From Paenirhizobium selenitireducens ATCC BAA-1503 (lineage in GTDB: Bacteria > Pseudomonadota > Alphaproteobacteria > Rhizobiales > Rhizobiaceae), in assembly GCF_000518785.1 (NCBI RefSeq), contig NZ_JAEG01000001.1, positions 806,001-870,000 on the forward strand: DNA of 64,000 nucleotides. Reading direction: 5' to 3'. Below are positions 47,736-55,945 of the stretch, in pieces. Numbering within the stretch: the first letter of the stretch is position 1; every line of letters begins with the position of its first letter. Made by a program: the position numbers and the translations under genes. The notes under the pieces are model-generated. The model was not told the origin of the DNA. It ran no database searches and saw only the letters and a program-made list of their open reading frames with translations.

Positions 47736-47750
47736 TGCATTTGGAATGCA
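47736..47750. promoter_or_regulatory. Palindrome upstream of the 90-residue gene
   Basis: TGCATT-TGG-AATGCA, perfect 6-bp arms, 47 bp before the start codon, within the likely promoter zone. Candidate operator. Confidence 0.35.
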
Positions 47751-47796
47751 CTGCCACCGTGTTATTCTTCTCATGGGAATATGGAGGAGAAGCGCG

Positions 47797-48069
47797 ATGG
47801 CCTACCCGAGCAGCATTCCACCCCAGCAATCCGCAGCCACCGACCGGGCGCTCGACGCGCCCGAACTGATCGATCGCCTCGCCGAGCAATTGCGTGCGAC
47901 GAGCGGCGTCGATCTTCCGCACGCCTATTTCGTCGAGCAGGTTCAATTGGGCCTCGGCGGTCGCGACCTGACCGATCTCGCCGCCGCCAACGACATCGAG
48001 GGTGCCTCCCGCCGCCGTCACCCGCAGGCCAACGGCTCGGTGTTCCGCGCCTGGGCCATGCCGGAATAG
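47797..48069 (+). CDS. Small hypothetical protein
   Basis: 90 residues, no signal peptide or membrane helix. Composition is ordinary: an acidic helix-forming middle (APELIDRLAEQLRATSG) and a basic C-terminal part with HPQANGSVFRAW. A strong GGAGGAG ribosome site and codon usage like the neighbours support a real gene. No family recognised. Confidence 0.65.
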   Translation: MAYPSSIPPQQSAATDRALDAPELIDRLAEQLRATSGVDLPHAYFVEQVQLGLGGRDLTDLAAANDIEGASRRRHPQANGSVFRAWAMPE

Positions 48070-48210
48070 GCAGTCCGGCCGCATCTTTGCAAAGCGGCAG
48101 AGGGCGCTCGTCGGCGCCCCTGATGCCCGCTGGGCGTGTCCCGTCTTTGCCTGATTAGCGTTTCATGATATGCTCCGACGCATTGAACCCAGTCGAAGAG
48201 GAGATGCGAC

Positions 48211-48396
48211 ATGAGGCAGTTTGAATGCGGTTCACTGGTTCCGGGCTGCCCCTGGCACACCCGCGCCGAGGAGGAAGCGGAAGTCGTTCGCCGCTCCGTC
48301 GAGCACATGCGGACCGCGCACGGCGAAACGGTCATCCGCGAAACCATGGTCGGAAATATCAAGGCCCGGATCACCGATCAGGCAAAAGCCGCCTGA
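48211..48396 (+). CDS. DUF1059 small protein
   Basis: 61 residues of the DUF1059 family: FECGSLVPGCPWHTRAEEEAEV carries two Cys and a His in the family pattern (CG...PGC...), followed by an amphipathic helix EHMRTAHG. The ribosome site GAGGAG precedes the ATG. Metal binding is plausible from the Cys/His pattern; role unknown. Confidence 0.85.
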   Translation: MRQFECGSLVPGCPWHTRAEEEAEVVRRSVEHMRTAHGETVIRETMVGNIKARITDQAKAA

Positions 48397-48517
48397 AAGG
48401 CCAGGGGCCGCAGCGGCTCCCGGGCGCGCTTGATTCAACATCTGAGGTCCGCCGCGAAACCGTTTAAGTTTCAGGCATTTGGCCGGCCTGACGGAATCGT
48501 TTCCGCAACGACTTGAA

Positions 48518-49774
48518 TCAGTTCCTGACGAGGTCATCTACCCGGGCGAGCAGCTTCGCCCGGTCGAAGGAGAAGTTGGACGAGATCCATTCCTGCTCCA
48601 GCGCTTTCAGCGTTTCACCCACCTTGGGTCCCGGGGAAGCCCCGGCCGCCAGCACGTCGGCGCCGCTCAAGGGAAAGACCGGCCGTTCGAATTTTTCCGC
48701 CCGTTTCAGCAGCACCGACAGCCGGCCGGTCTTCGCCATGGCCTTCGGGTCGACGGCGGCATTGCTGCGCGCGGTGGCGAGATCGATCTTCAAGGCCGCG
48801 ACCACGCCGTCTTTGCCGAGGTGGTAGAGTTCGCGGTCGAAGGCTGCATCCGTCACCTCGCCGTTCGGCTTTGGCGCCCGGGCAAACCGGTCGAGGAAGA
48901 CGGCCTCGGCATTCGACAGGCGCAGACGTTGCGCAAGGGCCGCCAGCCGCTCGGCATCCTTGGGCACGATCGCGGCAAGCCGCAGCATCGGATCCGGCTC
49001 CCATCCGAGCGCCTGCTCGGCGGCAACCAGCGCGGGGATCGCGTCGATGCCCCATTTTTCCGTTTCGGGCAGGATCGCCCCGAGCACGCCGGACTGACGC
49101 ATCCACAACAGCGCGCGGCCCGGATCGCGGGCCGACAGCAGCTTCTTTGTCTCCGCCCAGACCCGCTCCGCCGAAAGGGTCGAAAGCTTGTCCTTGGCCC
49201 GCGAACAGGCCTTGAGGCCCGCCGGATCCGGCCGCCCACCACCGTAATGGGCGAAGAAGCGGAAGAAGCGCAGGATACGCAGATAATCCTCGGCGATCCG
49301 TGTGTCCGCGTCACCGATGAAGCGCACGGTCTTGGTCTCGACATCCGGCAGACCGCCGATGAGGTCGATCACCTCGCCATCGGCTCCGACATAGAGCGCG
49401 TTGATCGTCAGGTCGCGCCGTTCGGCGTCCTCCTGCCAATCCTCGCCGAAAGCCACCTTGGCGCGGCGGCCGTCGGTCTCGACGTCGCGGCGAAGCGTCG
49501 TCACCTCGAAGCCCATGCCGTCGAGCACCAGCGTCACCGTGCCGTGGTCGATCCCGGTCGGCACCGCCTTGATCCCGGCCGCCTTGGCGCGCTCCATCAC
49601 CGTCTCGGGCGGAAGCGTGGTTGCAAGGTCGATGTCGGCGACCGGCAGGCCCATCAGGCTGTTGCGCACCGCCCCGCCCGCCACCCGCGCCTCGCCGCCG
49701 TCGGCATTGAGAAGCGCGAACAGCCGCTGCAGCGCCGGATCGGTGAACCAGGTCTCGTTCGACAGGTTGGTCAT
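48518..49774 (-). CDS. CCA tRNA nucleotidyltransferase / poly(A) polymerase-type
   Basis: 418 residues. Class II nucleotidyltransferase head: GGAVRNSLMG, the catalytic DID (VADIDLATT), FGEDWQEDAERRDLTINALY and EDYLRILRFFRFFAHYG; the rest is helical body and tail. It adds or repairs the 3' CCA of tRNAs; class II bacterial members can also be poly(A) polymerases, but the size and the RRD motif fit CCA-adding. The start overlaps the upstream nudix gene's stop by four bases (operon DUF1285-nudix-cca). Confidence 0.92.
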   Translation of the reverse strand: MTNLSNETWFTDPALQRLFALLNADGGEARVAGGAVRNSLMGLPVADIDLATTLPPETVMERAKAAGIKAVPTGIDHGTVTLVLDGMGFEVTTLRRDVETDGRRAKVAFGEDWQEDAERRDLTINALYVGADGEVIDLIGGLPDVETKTVRFIGDADTRIAEDYLRILRFFRFFAHYGGGRPDPAGLKACSRAKDKLSTLSAERVWAETKKLLSARDPGRALLWMRQSGVLGAILPETEKWGIDAIPALVAAEQALGWEPDPMLRLAAIVPKDAERLAALAQRLRLSNAEAVFLDRFARAPKPNGEVTDAAFDRELYHLGKDGVVAALKIDLATARSNAAVDPKAMAKTGRLSVLLKRAEKFERPVFPLSGADVLAAGASPGPKVGETLKALEQEWISSNFSFDRAKLLARVDDLVRN

Positions 49775-50403
49775 GCATAGAGCCTTTCATAAAGAGTCCG
49801 GATGATGCCGGCGGTAATGCCCCAGATATGGCGCTCGCCATAGGGCATCACGTAGAAATGCCGGACGATCCCCTGCCAGGTGCGGCTGTCGCGCTGGTGA
49901 TTGTCCGGGTTCATCAGGAAGGACAGCGGCACTTCGAACACCGCGTCCACCTCGTCGGGATTGGGCTCGATGACGAAGCCGCGCCGGACCACCGAGAGCA
50001 CAGGCACGATGCGAAAGCCTGTACCGGACAGATATTGCGGCAGCCGGCCGACCGTCTCGACGAAGGACGGATCGAGCCCGATCTCCTCCTCAGCCTCGCG
50101 CAGCGCCGCGACCTCAGGCGACAGGTCGCCCTCGTCGACGCCGCCGCCGGGAAAGGCGACCTGGCCGGAATGCTTGCGCAGCGTCGCCGTGCGCTGGGTG
50201 AGGATCACCTTCGCCCCGTCCGGATCGTCGACCACCGGAACCAGAACGGCCGCATCCTTGAGCTTCAGCCCCTCGATCTCGATCAGCCCTTCGGGATTGA
50301 GGATGTGGTCGCCGTGGTCGCGCCAGGCATGCTCGATCGGCGCGCCGATCTGGTTGAGCGCCCGGTGGCGGAAGTCGGCGGCGGAATAGATGTCGAAGCT
50401 CAT
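49771..50403 (-). CDS. CoA pyrophosphatase-like nudix hydrolase
   Basis: 210 residues with a nudix box GGGVDEGD...ALREAEEEIGL (about 86-110) preceded by the NuCoA-type block LTQRTATLRKHSGQVAFPGG, which marks CoA pyrophosphatases (NudL/NUDT7-like) that cleave CoA to 3',5'-ADP and phosphopantetheine. Overlaps DUF1285 upstream and cca downstream by four bases each, so all three are translated together. Confidence 0.92.
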   Translation of the reverse strand: MSFDIYSAADFRHRALNQIGAPIEHAWRDHGDHILNPEGLIEIEGLKLKDAAVLVPVVDDPDGAKVILTQRTATLRKHSGQVAFPGGGVDEGDLSPEVAALREAEEEIGLDPSFVETVGRLPQYLSGTGFRIVPVLSVVRRGFVIEPNPDEVDAVFEVPLSFLMNPDNHQRDSRTWQGIVRHFYVMPYGERHIWGITAGIIRTLYERLYA

Positions 50404-51023
50404 TTCGACAGCCGCTCGAGTTCTGCCGCCGGCATCACCGGAAAGAGTGCCCCGCCCGAGCGGACCGCGAACATCTCGACCCCGTCGATCTCGACCGTCT
50501 CGCCCTGCTCCACCAGGTCATACATGACGGCGCGCGACACCAGCGCCTCCAGCCGCCCCCGCACATGCAGGTAAGGCTTGAGCTCATGGTTCTCGCCATG
50601 CACGACGAAGCGCAGCGCATGGTCCGGCCCGGCCTCGACCACGTCGCCGACATTGGTGCGGAAGGTCAGCAGCTTGTTCCCGTCCCGCTCGCTCTCGCTC
50701 ATCTCGACGGCGAGAAAGGGCGCGTCCTCGATGCGGATGCCGACTTTCTCCACAGGTGTTACGAGATAGGTCTTGCCGTCCTCGTCCTTGCGCAGCACCG
50801 TCGAAAACAGCCGCACCAGCGGCGCACGGCCGATCGGCGTGCCCATGTAGAACCAGGTGCCGTCGGCGCGGATTTCCATGTCGATATCGCCGCAGAATGG
50901 CGGTTCCCAGCGCTCCACGGGCGGCAGGCTCGGCTTGCCGCCGGCCGTCTGCGCCGCCGCGCGCGAAATCATCGCCGCCAGTCCGGCCGCATCCGTCGTC
51001 GCCTTCAGCGTGTCGCCTGCCAT
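50400..51023 (-). CDS. DUF1285 protein
   Basis: 207 residues of the DUF1285 family; blocks WFYMGTPIGRAPLVRLFSTVLRKDEDGKTYLVTPVEKVGIRIEDAPF are broken here by their key parts only: GTPIGR, LFSTVL, TPVEK. The structure known for the family is a two-domain beta fold of unknown function; context hints link it to CoA or cofactor metabolism. First gene of the nudix-cca operon and divergent from moxR. Confidence 0.9.
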   Translation of the reverse strand: MAGDTLKATTDAAGLAAMISRAAAQTAGGKPSLPPVERWEPPFCGDIDMEIRADGTWFYMGTPIGRAPLVRLFSTVLRKDEDGKTYLVTPVEKVGIRIEDAPFLAVEMSESERDGNKLLTFRTNVGDVVEAGPDHALRFVVHGENHELKPYLHVRGRLEALVSRAVMYDLVEQGETVEIDGVEMFAVRSGGALFPVMPAAELERLSK

Positions 51024-51182
51024 CTTTGGGTCCCGGTTGGTGCCTAATCAGTGTTATGTCACGAGATAGTCATTCGAAACGCGCTTGTCAGCCGCCCGTT
51101 GGGGAATAAGTTAGTTTCATGTGCCGCTGTCGGGAAGACCGTCCCGATTCGGCCGCGACGGCAAAACCAGATGGAGAAGACC

Positions 51183-52196
51183 ATGGGCCTGATGCCAACC
51201 CCGGATGCCGCCCTCGACGAAAAGGCTATCATCGCGGCCGCCGAAAAGGCCCTCGCAGACATTGCCGCCGTGCGTCTGGCCGTCTCGAAGGTCATCTTCG
51301 GTCAGGAAAAGGTGGTGGAGAATACCCTGCTCGCCATCCTGTCGGGCGGCCATGCGCTACTGGTCGGCGTGCCGGGCCTTGCCAAGACCAAGCTCGTCAC
51401 CACGCTCGGCACCGTGCTCGGCCTCGATGCCAACCGCATCCAGTTCACCCCCGACCTGATGCCCTCCGACATTCTCGGCACCGAGGTCATGGACCAGGAC
51501 GAGAACGGCAGGCGCTCCTTCCGCTTCATCAAGGGTCCGGTCTTCGCCCAGTTGCTGATGGCCGACGAGATCAACCGCGCAAGCCCCCGCACCCAGTCGG
51601 CGCTGCTGCAGTCGATGCAGGAGTATCAGGTGACGATCGCCGGCCGGCCCTACGACCTGCCCGCCCCCTTCCATGTGCTCGCCACCCAGAACCCGCTGGA
51701 GCAGGAAGGCACCTATCCGCTGCCGGAAGCCCAGCTCGACCGCTTCCTGCTGCAGGTCGACGTAGGCTATCCGGAACTGGCCGCCGAACGGCAGATCCTC
51801 TTGGAAACCACCGGCGTCAGCGACCAGAAGGCGGCCGGCGTCCTGACCGCCCCCCGCCTGATCGAGATCCAGAAACTGATCCGCCAGATGCCGGTCTCCG
51901 ACAGCGTCGTCGACGGCATCCTGTCGCTCGTCCGCTCCGCCCGCCCCGGCCACGGCAATGCCGAGACGGACAAGGCGGTCGCCTGGGGTCCCGGCCCCCG
52001 CGCCGGGCAGGCGCTGATGCTCTGTGCCCGCGCCCGCGCGCTCTATGAAGGCCGTCTGGCCCCCTCGCTCGACGACGTCCATGCGCTGGCCGAACCCGTT
52101 CTCGAACACCGCATGGCGCTCACCTTCGCCGCCCGCGCCGAGGGCATGTCGGTGCGCGACGTGATCGCCGGACTGGTGAAGCAGGCACGCAGCTAG
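51183..52196 (+). CDS. MoxR-family AAA+ ATPase
   Basis: 337 residues. Walker A GVPGLAKT (about 61-68), Walker B LLMADEINRASP (about 122-133), sensor 1 ATQNPLEQEGTYPLPEAQLDRF. MoxR ATPases act as chaperones for VWA-domain partners, and here the next three genes encode such candidates. ATG at 51183 is chosen because GGAG precedes it; an ATG four codons earlier is weaker. First gene of a four-gene operon. Confidence 0.94.
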   Translation: MGLMPTPDAALDEKAIIAAAEKALADIAAVRLAVSKVIFGQEKVVENTLLAILSGGHALLVGVPGLAKTKLVTTLGTVLGLDANRIQFTPDLMPSDILGTEVMDQDENGRRSFRFIKGPVFAQLLMADEINRASPRTQSALLQSMQEYQVTIAGRPYDLPAPFHVLATQNPLEQEGTYPLPEAQLDRFLLQVDVGYPELAAERQILLETTGVSDQKAAGVLTAPRLIEIQKLIRQMPVSDSVVDGILSLVRSARPGHGNAETDKAVAWGPGPRAGQALMLCARARALYEGRLAPSLDDVHALAEPVLEHRMALTFAARAEGMSVRDVIAGLVKQARS

Positions 52197-52219
52197 AAAC
52201 CGGGAAGGATCGCGGACAC

Positions 52220-53140
52220 GTGGCAGCCATCGGCCAGATCGTCGAGCAGACCCCCGCCGGGGACGCGCTGACCCGCGCCCGCCAGCGCGCCAGCCTCGTG
52301 CCCGACTGCATGGTCGAGGCCCGCCGCATCGCCAATACGGTGATCGCCGGCTGGCACGGACGGCGCAAGCGCGGCATCGGCGAGAACTTCTGGCAGTTCC
52401 GCCCCTATGCCGAAGGCGAAAGCTTCGCCCGCATCGACTGGCGCCGCTCGGCCCGCGACGACCACACCTATATCCGCGACCGCGAATGGGAGGCCGCCCA
52501 TACCGTCTGGCTCTGGGCCGATCTCTCGCCGTCGATGATGTACAAGTCGACGCTCGCCTCCGTTTCCAAGGAAAGCCGTGCGCTGGTGCTGATGCTGGCG
52601 CTCGCCGAAATCCTCGCCCGCTCCGGCGAACGCATCGGCTGCCCGGGCGTGATGGAGCCCGCCTCGGCCCGCAACGCCGCCGAACGGCTGGCGACCGCGA
52701 TCATTCATACCCCCCTTTCGGGCGGCCTGCCGGATACGGCGATGATCCGCGGCGCGAGCGACATCGTGCTGATCGGCGATTTTCTCGACGACGCCGACGC
52801 GATCATGGAGAAGATCGCGCCGCTCGCCCGCCGTGGACTGCGCGGCCATGTGGTCGAGATCGCCGATCCGGCCGAGGAAAGCTTCCCCTATACCGGCCGT
52901 ACCGAATTCACCGATCCGGAAACCGGCCAGAAGCTCGTCTCCGGCCGCGCCGAGGGGCTGCGCGACGACTATCGCCGCGCCTATCTCGCCCGGCGCGAAA
53001 ACCTCGGTGAACAGCTCCGCCGGCTCGGTTGGAGCTTCGTCCACCATTCGACGGACCGCCTCGCCTCCGAGGCACTGGTCGCGGTCCACATGTATCTCTC
53101 CGGCACGCCGCCGCTCACCGGCCGGAGCACAGCACCATGA
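52220..53140 (+). CDS. DUF58 (VWA-like) protein
   Basis: 306 residues. The DUF58 core RRKRGIGENFWQFRPYAEGE and IDWRRSARDD precedes a VWA-type metal site DLSPS (about 101-105, matching DxSxS). GTG start with AAGGA eleven bases upstream. It is soluble, with no helices, as usual for the MoxR partner. Its stop overlaps the next start by four bases. Probably the direct client or adaptor of the MoxR ATPase. Confidence 0.9.
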   Translation: MAAIGQIVEQTPAGDALTRARQRASLVPDCMVEARRIANTVIAGWHGRRKRGIGENFWQFRPYAEGESFARIDWRRSARDDHTYIRDREWEAAHTVWLWADLSPSMMYKSTLASVSKESRALVLMLALAEILARSGERIGCPGVMEPASARNAAERLATAIIHTPLSGGLPDTAMIRGASDIVLIGDFLDDADAIMEKIAPLARRGLRGHVVEIADPAEESFPYTGRTEFTDPETGQKLVSGRAEGLRDDYRRAYLARRENLGEQLRRLGWSFVHHSTDRLASEALVAVHMYLSGTPPLTGRSTAP

Positions 53141-55944
53141 ACGCTTTGCCGCTCGCCTTCGCCACCCCCGCCGTGCTGATTGCGCTGGCCGCCCTGCCGC
53201 TGATCTGGTGGCTGCTGAAGCTCACCCCGCCGCGCCCGAAGACCGAAGTCTTCCCGCCGCTGCGCATCCTCGCCGGGGTCTTGAAACGCGACGAGACGCC
53301 GTCGAAGAGCCCGTGGTGGCTGACGCTGCTGCGGATGATGCTCGCCGCCCTGGTAGTCTTCGCGCTGGCCGACCCGGTGCTCAACCCGCGCAACGCCTCG
53401 CTTTCGACCGACGGCCCGCTGGTGCTCGTCGTCGACAATGGCTGGGCGACCGTCGCCGACTGGGACCGCCGCGTCGCGACCGCCGAAGCCCTGATCGGCG
53501 ATGCAAGCGACCGCGACCTGCCGGTTTCGATCGTCTTTACCGCCGATGCCAGCCACGACGCGGTGCCGGCCGGCGCTGCAGCCGCCCTGGAACGACTGCG
53601 CGCCGCAAGTCCGAAGCCGCTGCGCCCCGACCGCGTCCGCGCTCTCGACGCCCTTCGCGCAGCGCTTGATGGCACGAGGCCCGGCACGCTGGCCGTCCTC
53701 TCCGATGGCATCGCCGCCGACGACAAGGAAGACCTGATGGCCGGCCTGGCCGACCTTTCGCCGGCACAACTCCGCCTGGTCGAGGGCGACAACGCCGCCG
53801 CAACCGCCATTACCGGCGCATCGAACGGCGCCGACGCGCTGACCGTCACCTTGTCGCGCCTAGACGGCAGCGCCGCCCGGAGCCTGATCGTCGATGCCCA
53901 GGACCGCCAGGGCCGCGTCATCGCCTCCGGCAATGTTGACTTTACCGCCGGAGCAACCGTGGCCAGCGGCCAGATCGCCGCTCCGTTCGAATTGCGCAAC
54001 GACTTTGCCCGCCTGTCGATTGCCGGCCTTGCCACGGCCGGGGCGACGCACCTGCTCGACGACGGTTTCCGCCGCCGCCGCGTCGCGCTGATTTCCGGCG
54101 ATGCCGGCGACAATTTCCAGCCGCTCTTGTCGCCGCTCTACTATATCGAGCGGGCGCTGGCGCCCTATGCCGACCTGATCAAGCCCGGCGTCGCCGATCT
54201 CGCCGTCTCCGTGCCGGAAATCCTGGCGCAGAAGCCCTCGGCCATCGTGCTGGCCGACATCGGCCGCCTGCCGGAATCGGTCTACGAGCCGCTGCAGGCC
54301 TGGATCGCGGGAGGCGGCACACTCATCCGTTTTGCCGGACCCCGCCTCGCCGCCGCACCTGTCGGCGATCCGCTGGTGCCGGTCATCCTGCGCCAGGGCG
54401 AACGCGAACTCGGCGGTGCGCTCTCCTGGGCCGAGCCGCAGCCGCTCGCCGATTTTCCGAAATTCGGCCCCTTTGCCGGCATGCCGAGGCCGGACGGCGT
54501 GCTGATCAAGCGTCAGGTGCTGGCCGAGCCGACCCCGGATCTGGCTGAGCGCACCTGGGCGAGCCTTGCCGACGGCACGCCGCTCGTCACCGTCCGCGAA
54601 ACCGGCGCAGGGCGCACCGTGCTATTCCATGTCAGCGCCGAGGCCACCTGGTCCGACCTGCCGATCTCCGGCGAATTCGTCGAAATGCTGCGCCGGGTGG
54701 TGCAGATGTCGCGCGCCGGCACCGCCGCGGCCAATGCCGATCCGGCAGCCAGAGCAACGCTTGCACCCTTCCGCCTGCTCACCGAGCGCGGCGCGCTCAC
54801 TGCCGAAACCGGCAATGCCCGCCCGCTCGATCTCGGCGAAGCGCGCCCGGCCTCCGCGACCTTCGACAACCCGCCCGGGCTCTACGGCACCGAGGACGGC
54901 TTTGCCGCACTGAACCTCCTGCCCGCCGGCGCCGAGCTGAAGCCGCTGAAAGTCGACACCGCGCTTGCCGTGACCCGCGAACCGCTGGCCGGCACCGCCG
55001 CCATGCCGCTGAAGCCGATCCTGCTGTCGCTGGCCTTCGCGCTCCTGATCATCGACAGCCTGGTCGTGCTGTTCATGGGCGGCGCCTTTTCCCGCCTGCC
55101 GCGCCGCGCTGCGGCCGCGTCCGTCGTGGCGCTCGCTTCCGTGCTGCTCTTCGCGCCGGGCGACCGCGCGACGGCTGACGACGCAAAGCCCGGCGACGCG
55201 GTGATCCTCGAGCGCCTCGACAACACCCATCTGGCCTATGTCGTCACCGGCGAGGCCGAGGTCGACCAGCTGTCGGAGAACGGCCTGCGCGGCCTCACCG
55301 ACTTCCTCACCTACCGCACGACGCTGGAGCCGGCCCCGCCCGTCGGCCTCGACATCACCAAGGACGAGCTGTCCTTCTACCCGATCATCTTCTGGCCGAT
55401 CTCGGCAACCGCCCCCATGCCGTCTGCCGCCGCCATCAGCCGGATCGACGCCTATATGCGTGCCGGCGGCACCGTGCTGTTCGACACGCGCGACCAGTTC
55501 TCCGCGCTTGGCGACGAAAGCGGCCCGAGCGCCAATGGCGAGCGGCTGCAGGCGATCCTCGCCAATATCGACATCCCGCCGCTGGAGCCGGTGCCCTCCG
55601 ACCACGTGCTGACGCGGTCCTTCTATCTGCTGACCAATTTTCCCGGCCGCTACACCGGCAGCCCGCTCTGGGTCGAGGCGCGCCAGGAGGCCAAGACCTC
55701 CAACAGCGGCGTCGCCTCCACCGGCGACGGCGTCTCGCCGATCCTGATCACCGGCAATGACATGCTCGGCGCTTGGGCGATCGACGCGAACGGCGCCTCG
55801 GTCCTGCCGACCGTGCCGCCGGACGAGATGCAGCGCGAAATGTCCTTCCGCTCCGGCGTCAACATCATGATGTACATGCTGACCGGCAACTACAAGGCCG
55901 ACCAGGTCCATGTGCCGGCCCTCCTCGAACGGCTGGGGCAGTGA
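53137..55944 (+). CDS. BatA-type / DUF4159 membrane protein
   Basis: 935 residues. An N-terminal aerotolerance-type (BatA) segment with helices about 7-26 and 62-78, a VWA-like region whose metal motif is degenerate (VVDNGWATV in place of DxSxS), a glutamine-amidotransferase-like middle, two helices near 627-672, and a C-terminal DUF4159 domain (about 690-935). It probably bridges membrane and periplasm. It overlaps DUF58 by four bases and is followed by its partner after one base. Confidence 0.87.
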   Translation: MNALPLAFATPAVLIALAALPLIWWLLKLTPPRPKTEVFPPLRILAGVLKRDETPSKSPWWLTLLRMMLAALVVFALADPVLNPRNASLSTDGPLVLVVDNGWATVADWDRRVATAEALIGDASDRDLPVSIVFTADASHDAVPAGAAAALERLRAASPKPLRPDRVRALDALRAALDGTRPGTLAVLSDGIAADDKEDLMAGLADLSPAQLRLVEGDNAAATAITGASNGADALTVTLSRLDGSAARSLIVDAQDRQGRVIASGNVDFTAGATVASGQIAAPFELRNDFARLSIAGLATAGATHLLDDGFRRRRVALISGDAGDNFQPLLSPLYYIERALAPYADLIKPGVADLAVSVPEILAQKPSAIVLADIGRLPESVYEPLQAWIAGGGTLIRFAGPRLAAAPVGDPLVPVILRQGERELGGALSWAEPQPLADFPKFGPFAGMPRPDGVLIKRQVLAEPTPDLAERTWASLADGTPLVTVRETGAGRTVLFHVSAEATWSDLPISGEFVEMLRRVVQMSRAGTAAANADPAARATLAPFRLLTERGALTAETGNARPLDLGEARPASATFDNPPGLYGTEDGFAALNLLPAGAELKPLKVDTALAVTREPLAGTAAMPLKPILLSLAFALLIIDSLVVLFMGGAFSRLPRRAAAASVVALASVLLFAPGDRATADDAKPGDAVILERLDNTHLAYVVTGEAEVDQLSENGLRGLTDFLTYRTTLEPAPPVGLDITKDELSFYPIIFWPISATAPMPSAAAISRIDAYMRAGGTVLFDTRDQFSALGDESGPSANGERLQAILANIDIPPLEPVPSDHVLTRSFYLLTNFPGRYTGSPLWVEARQEAKTSNSGVASTGDGVSPILITGNDMLGAWAIDANGASVLPTVPPDEMQREMSFRSGVNIMMYMLTGNYKADQVHVPALLERLGQ

Positions 55945-55945
55945 C

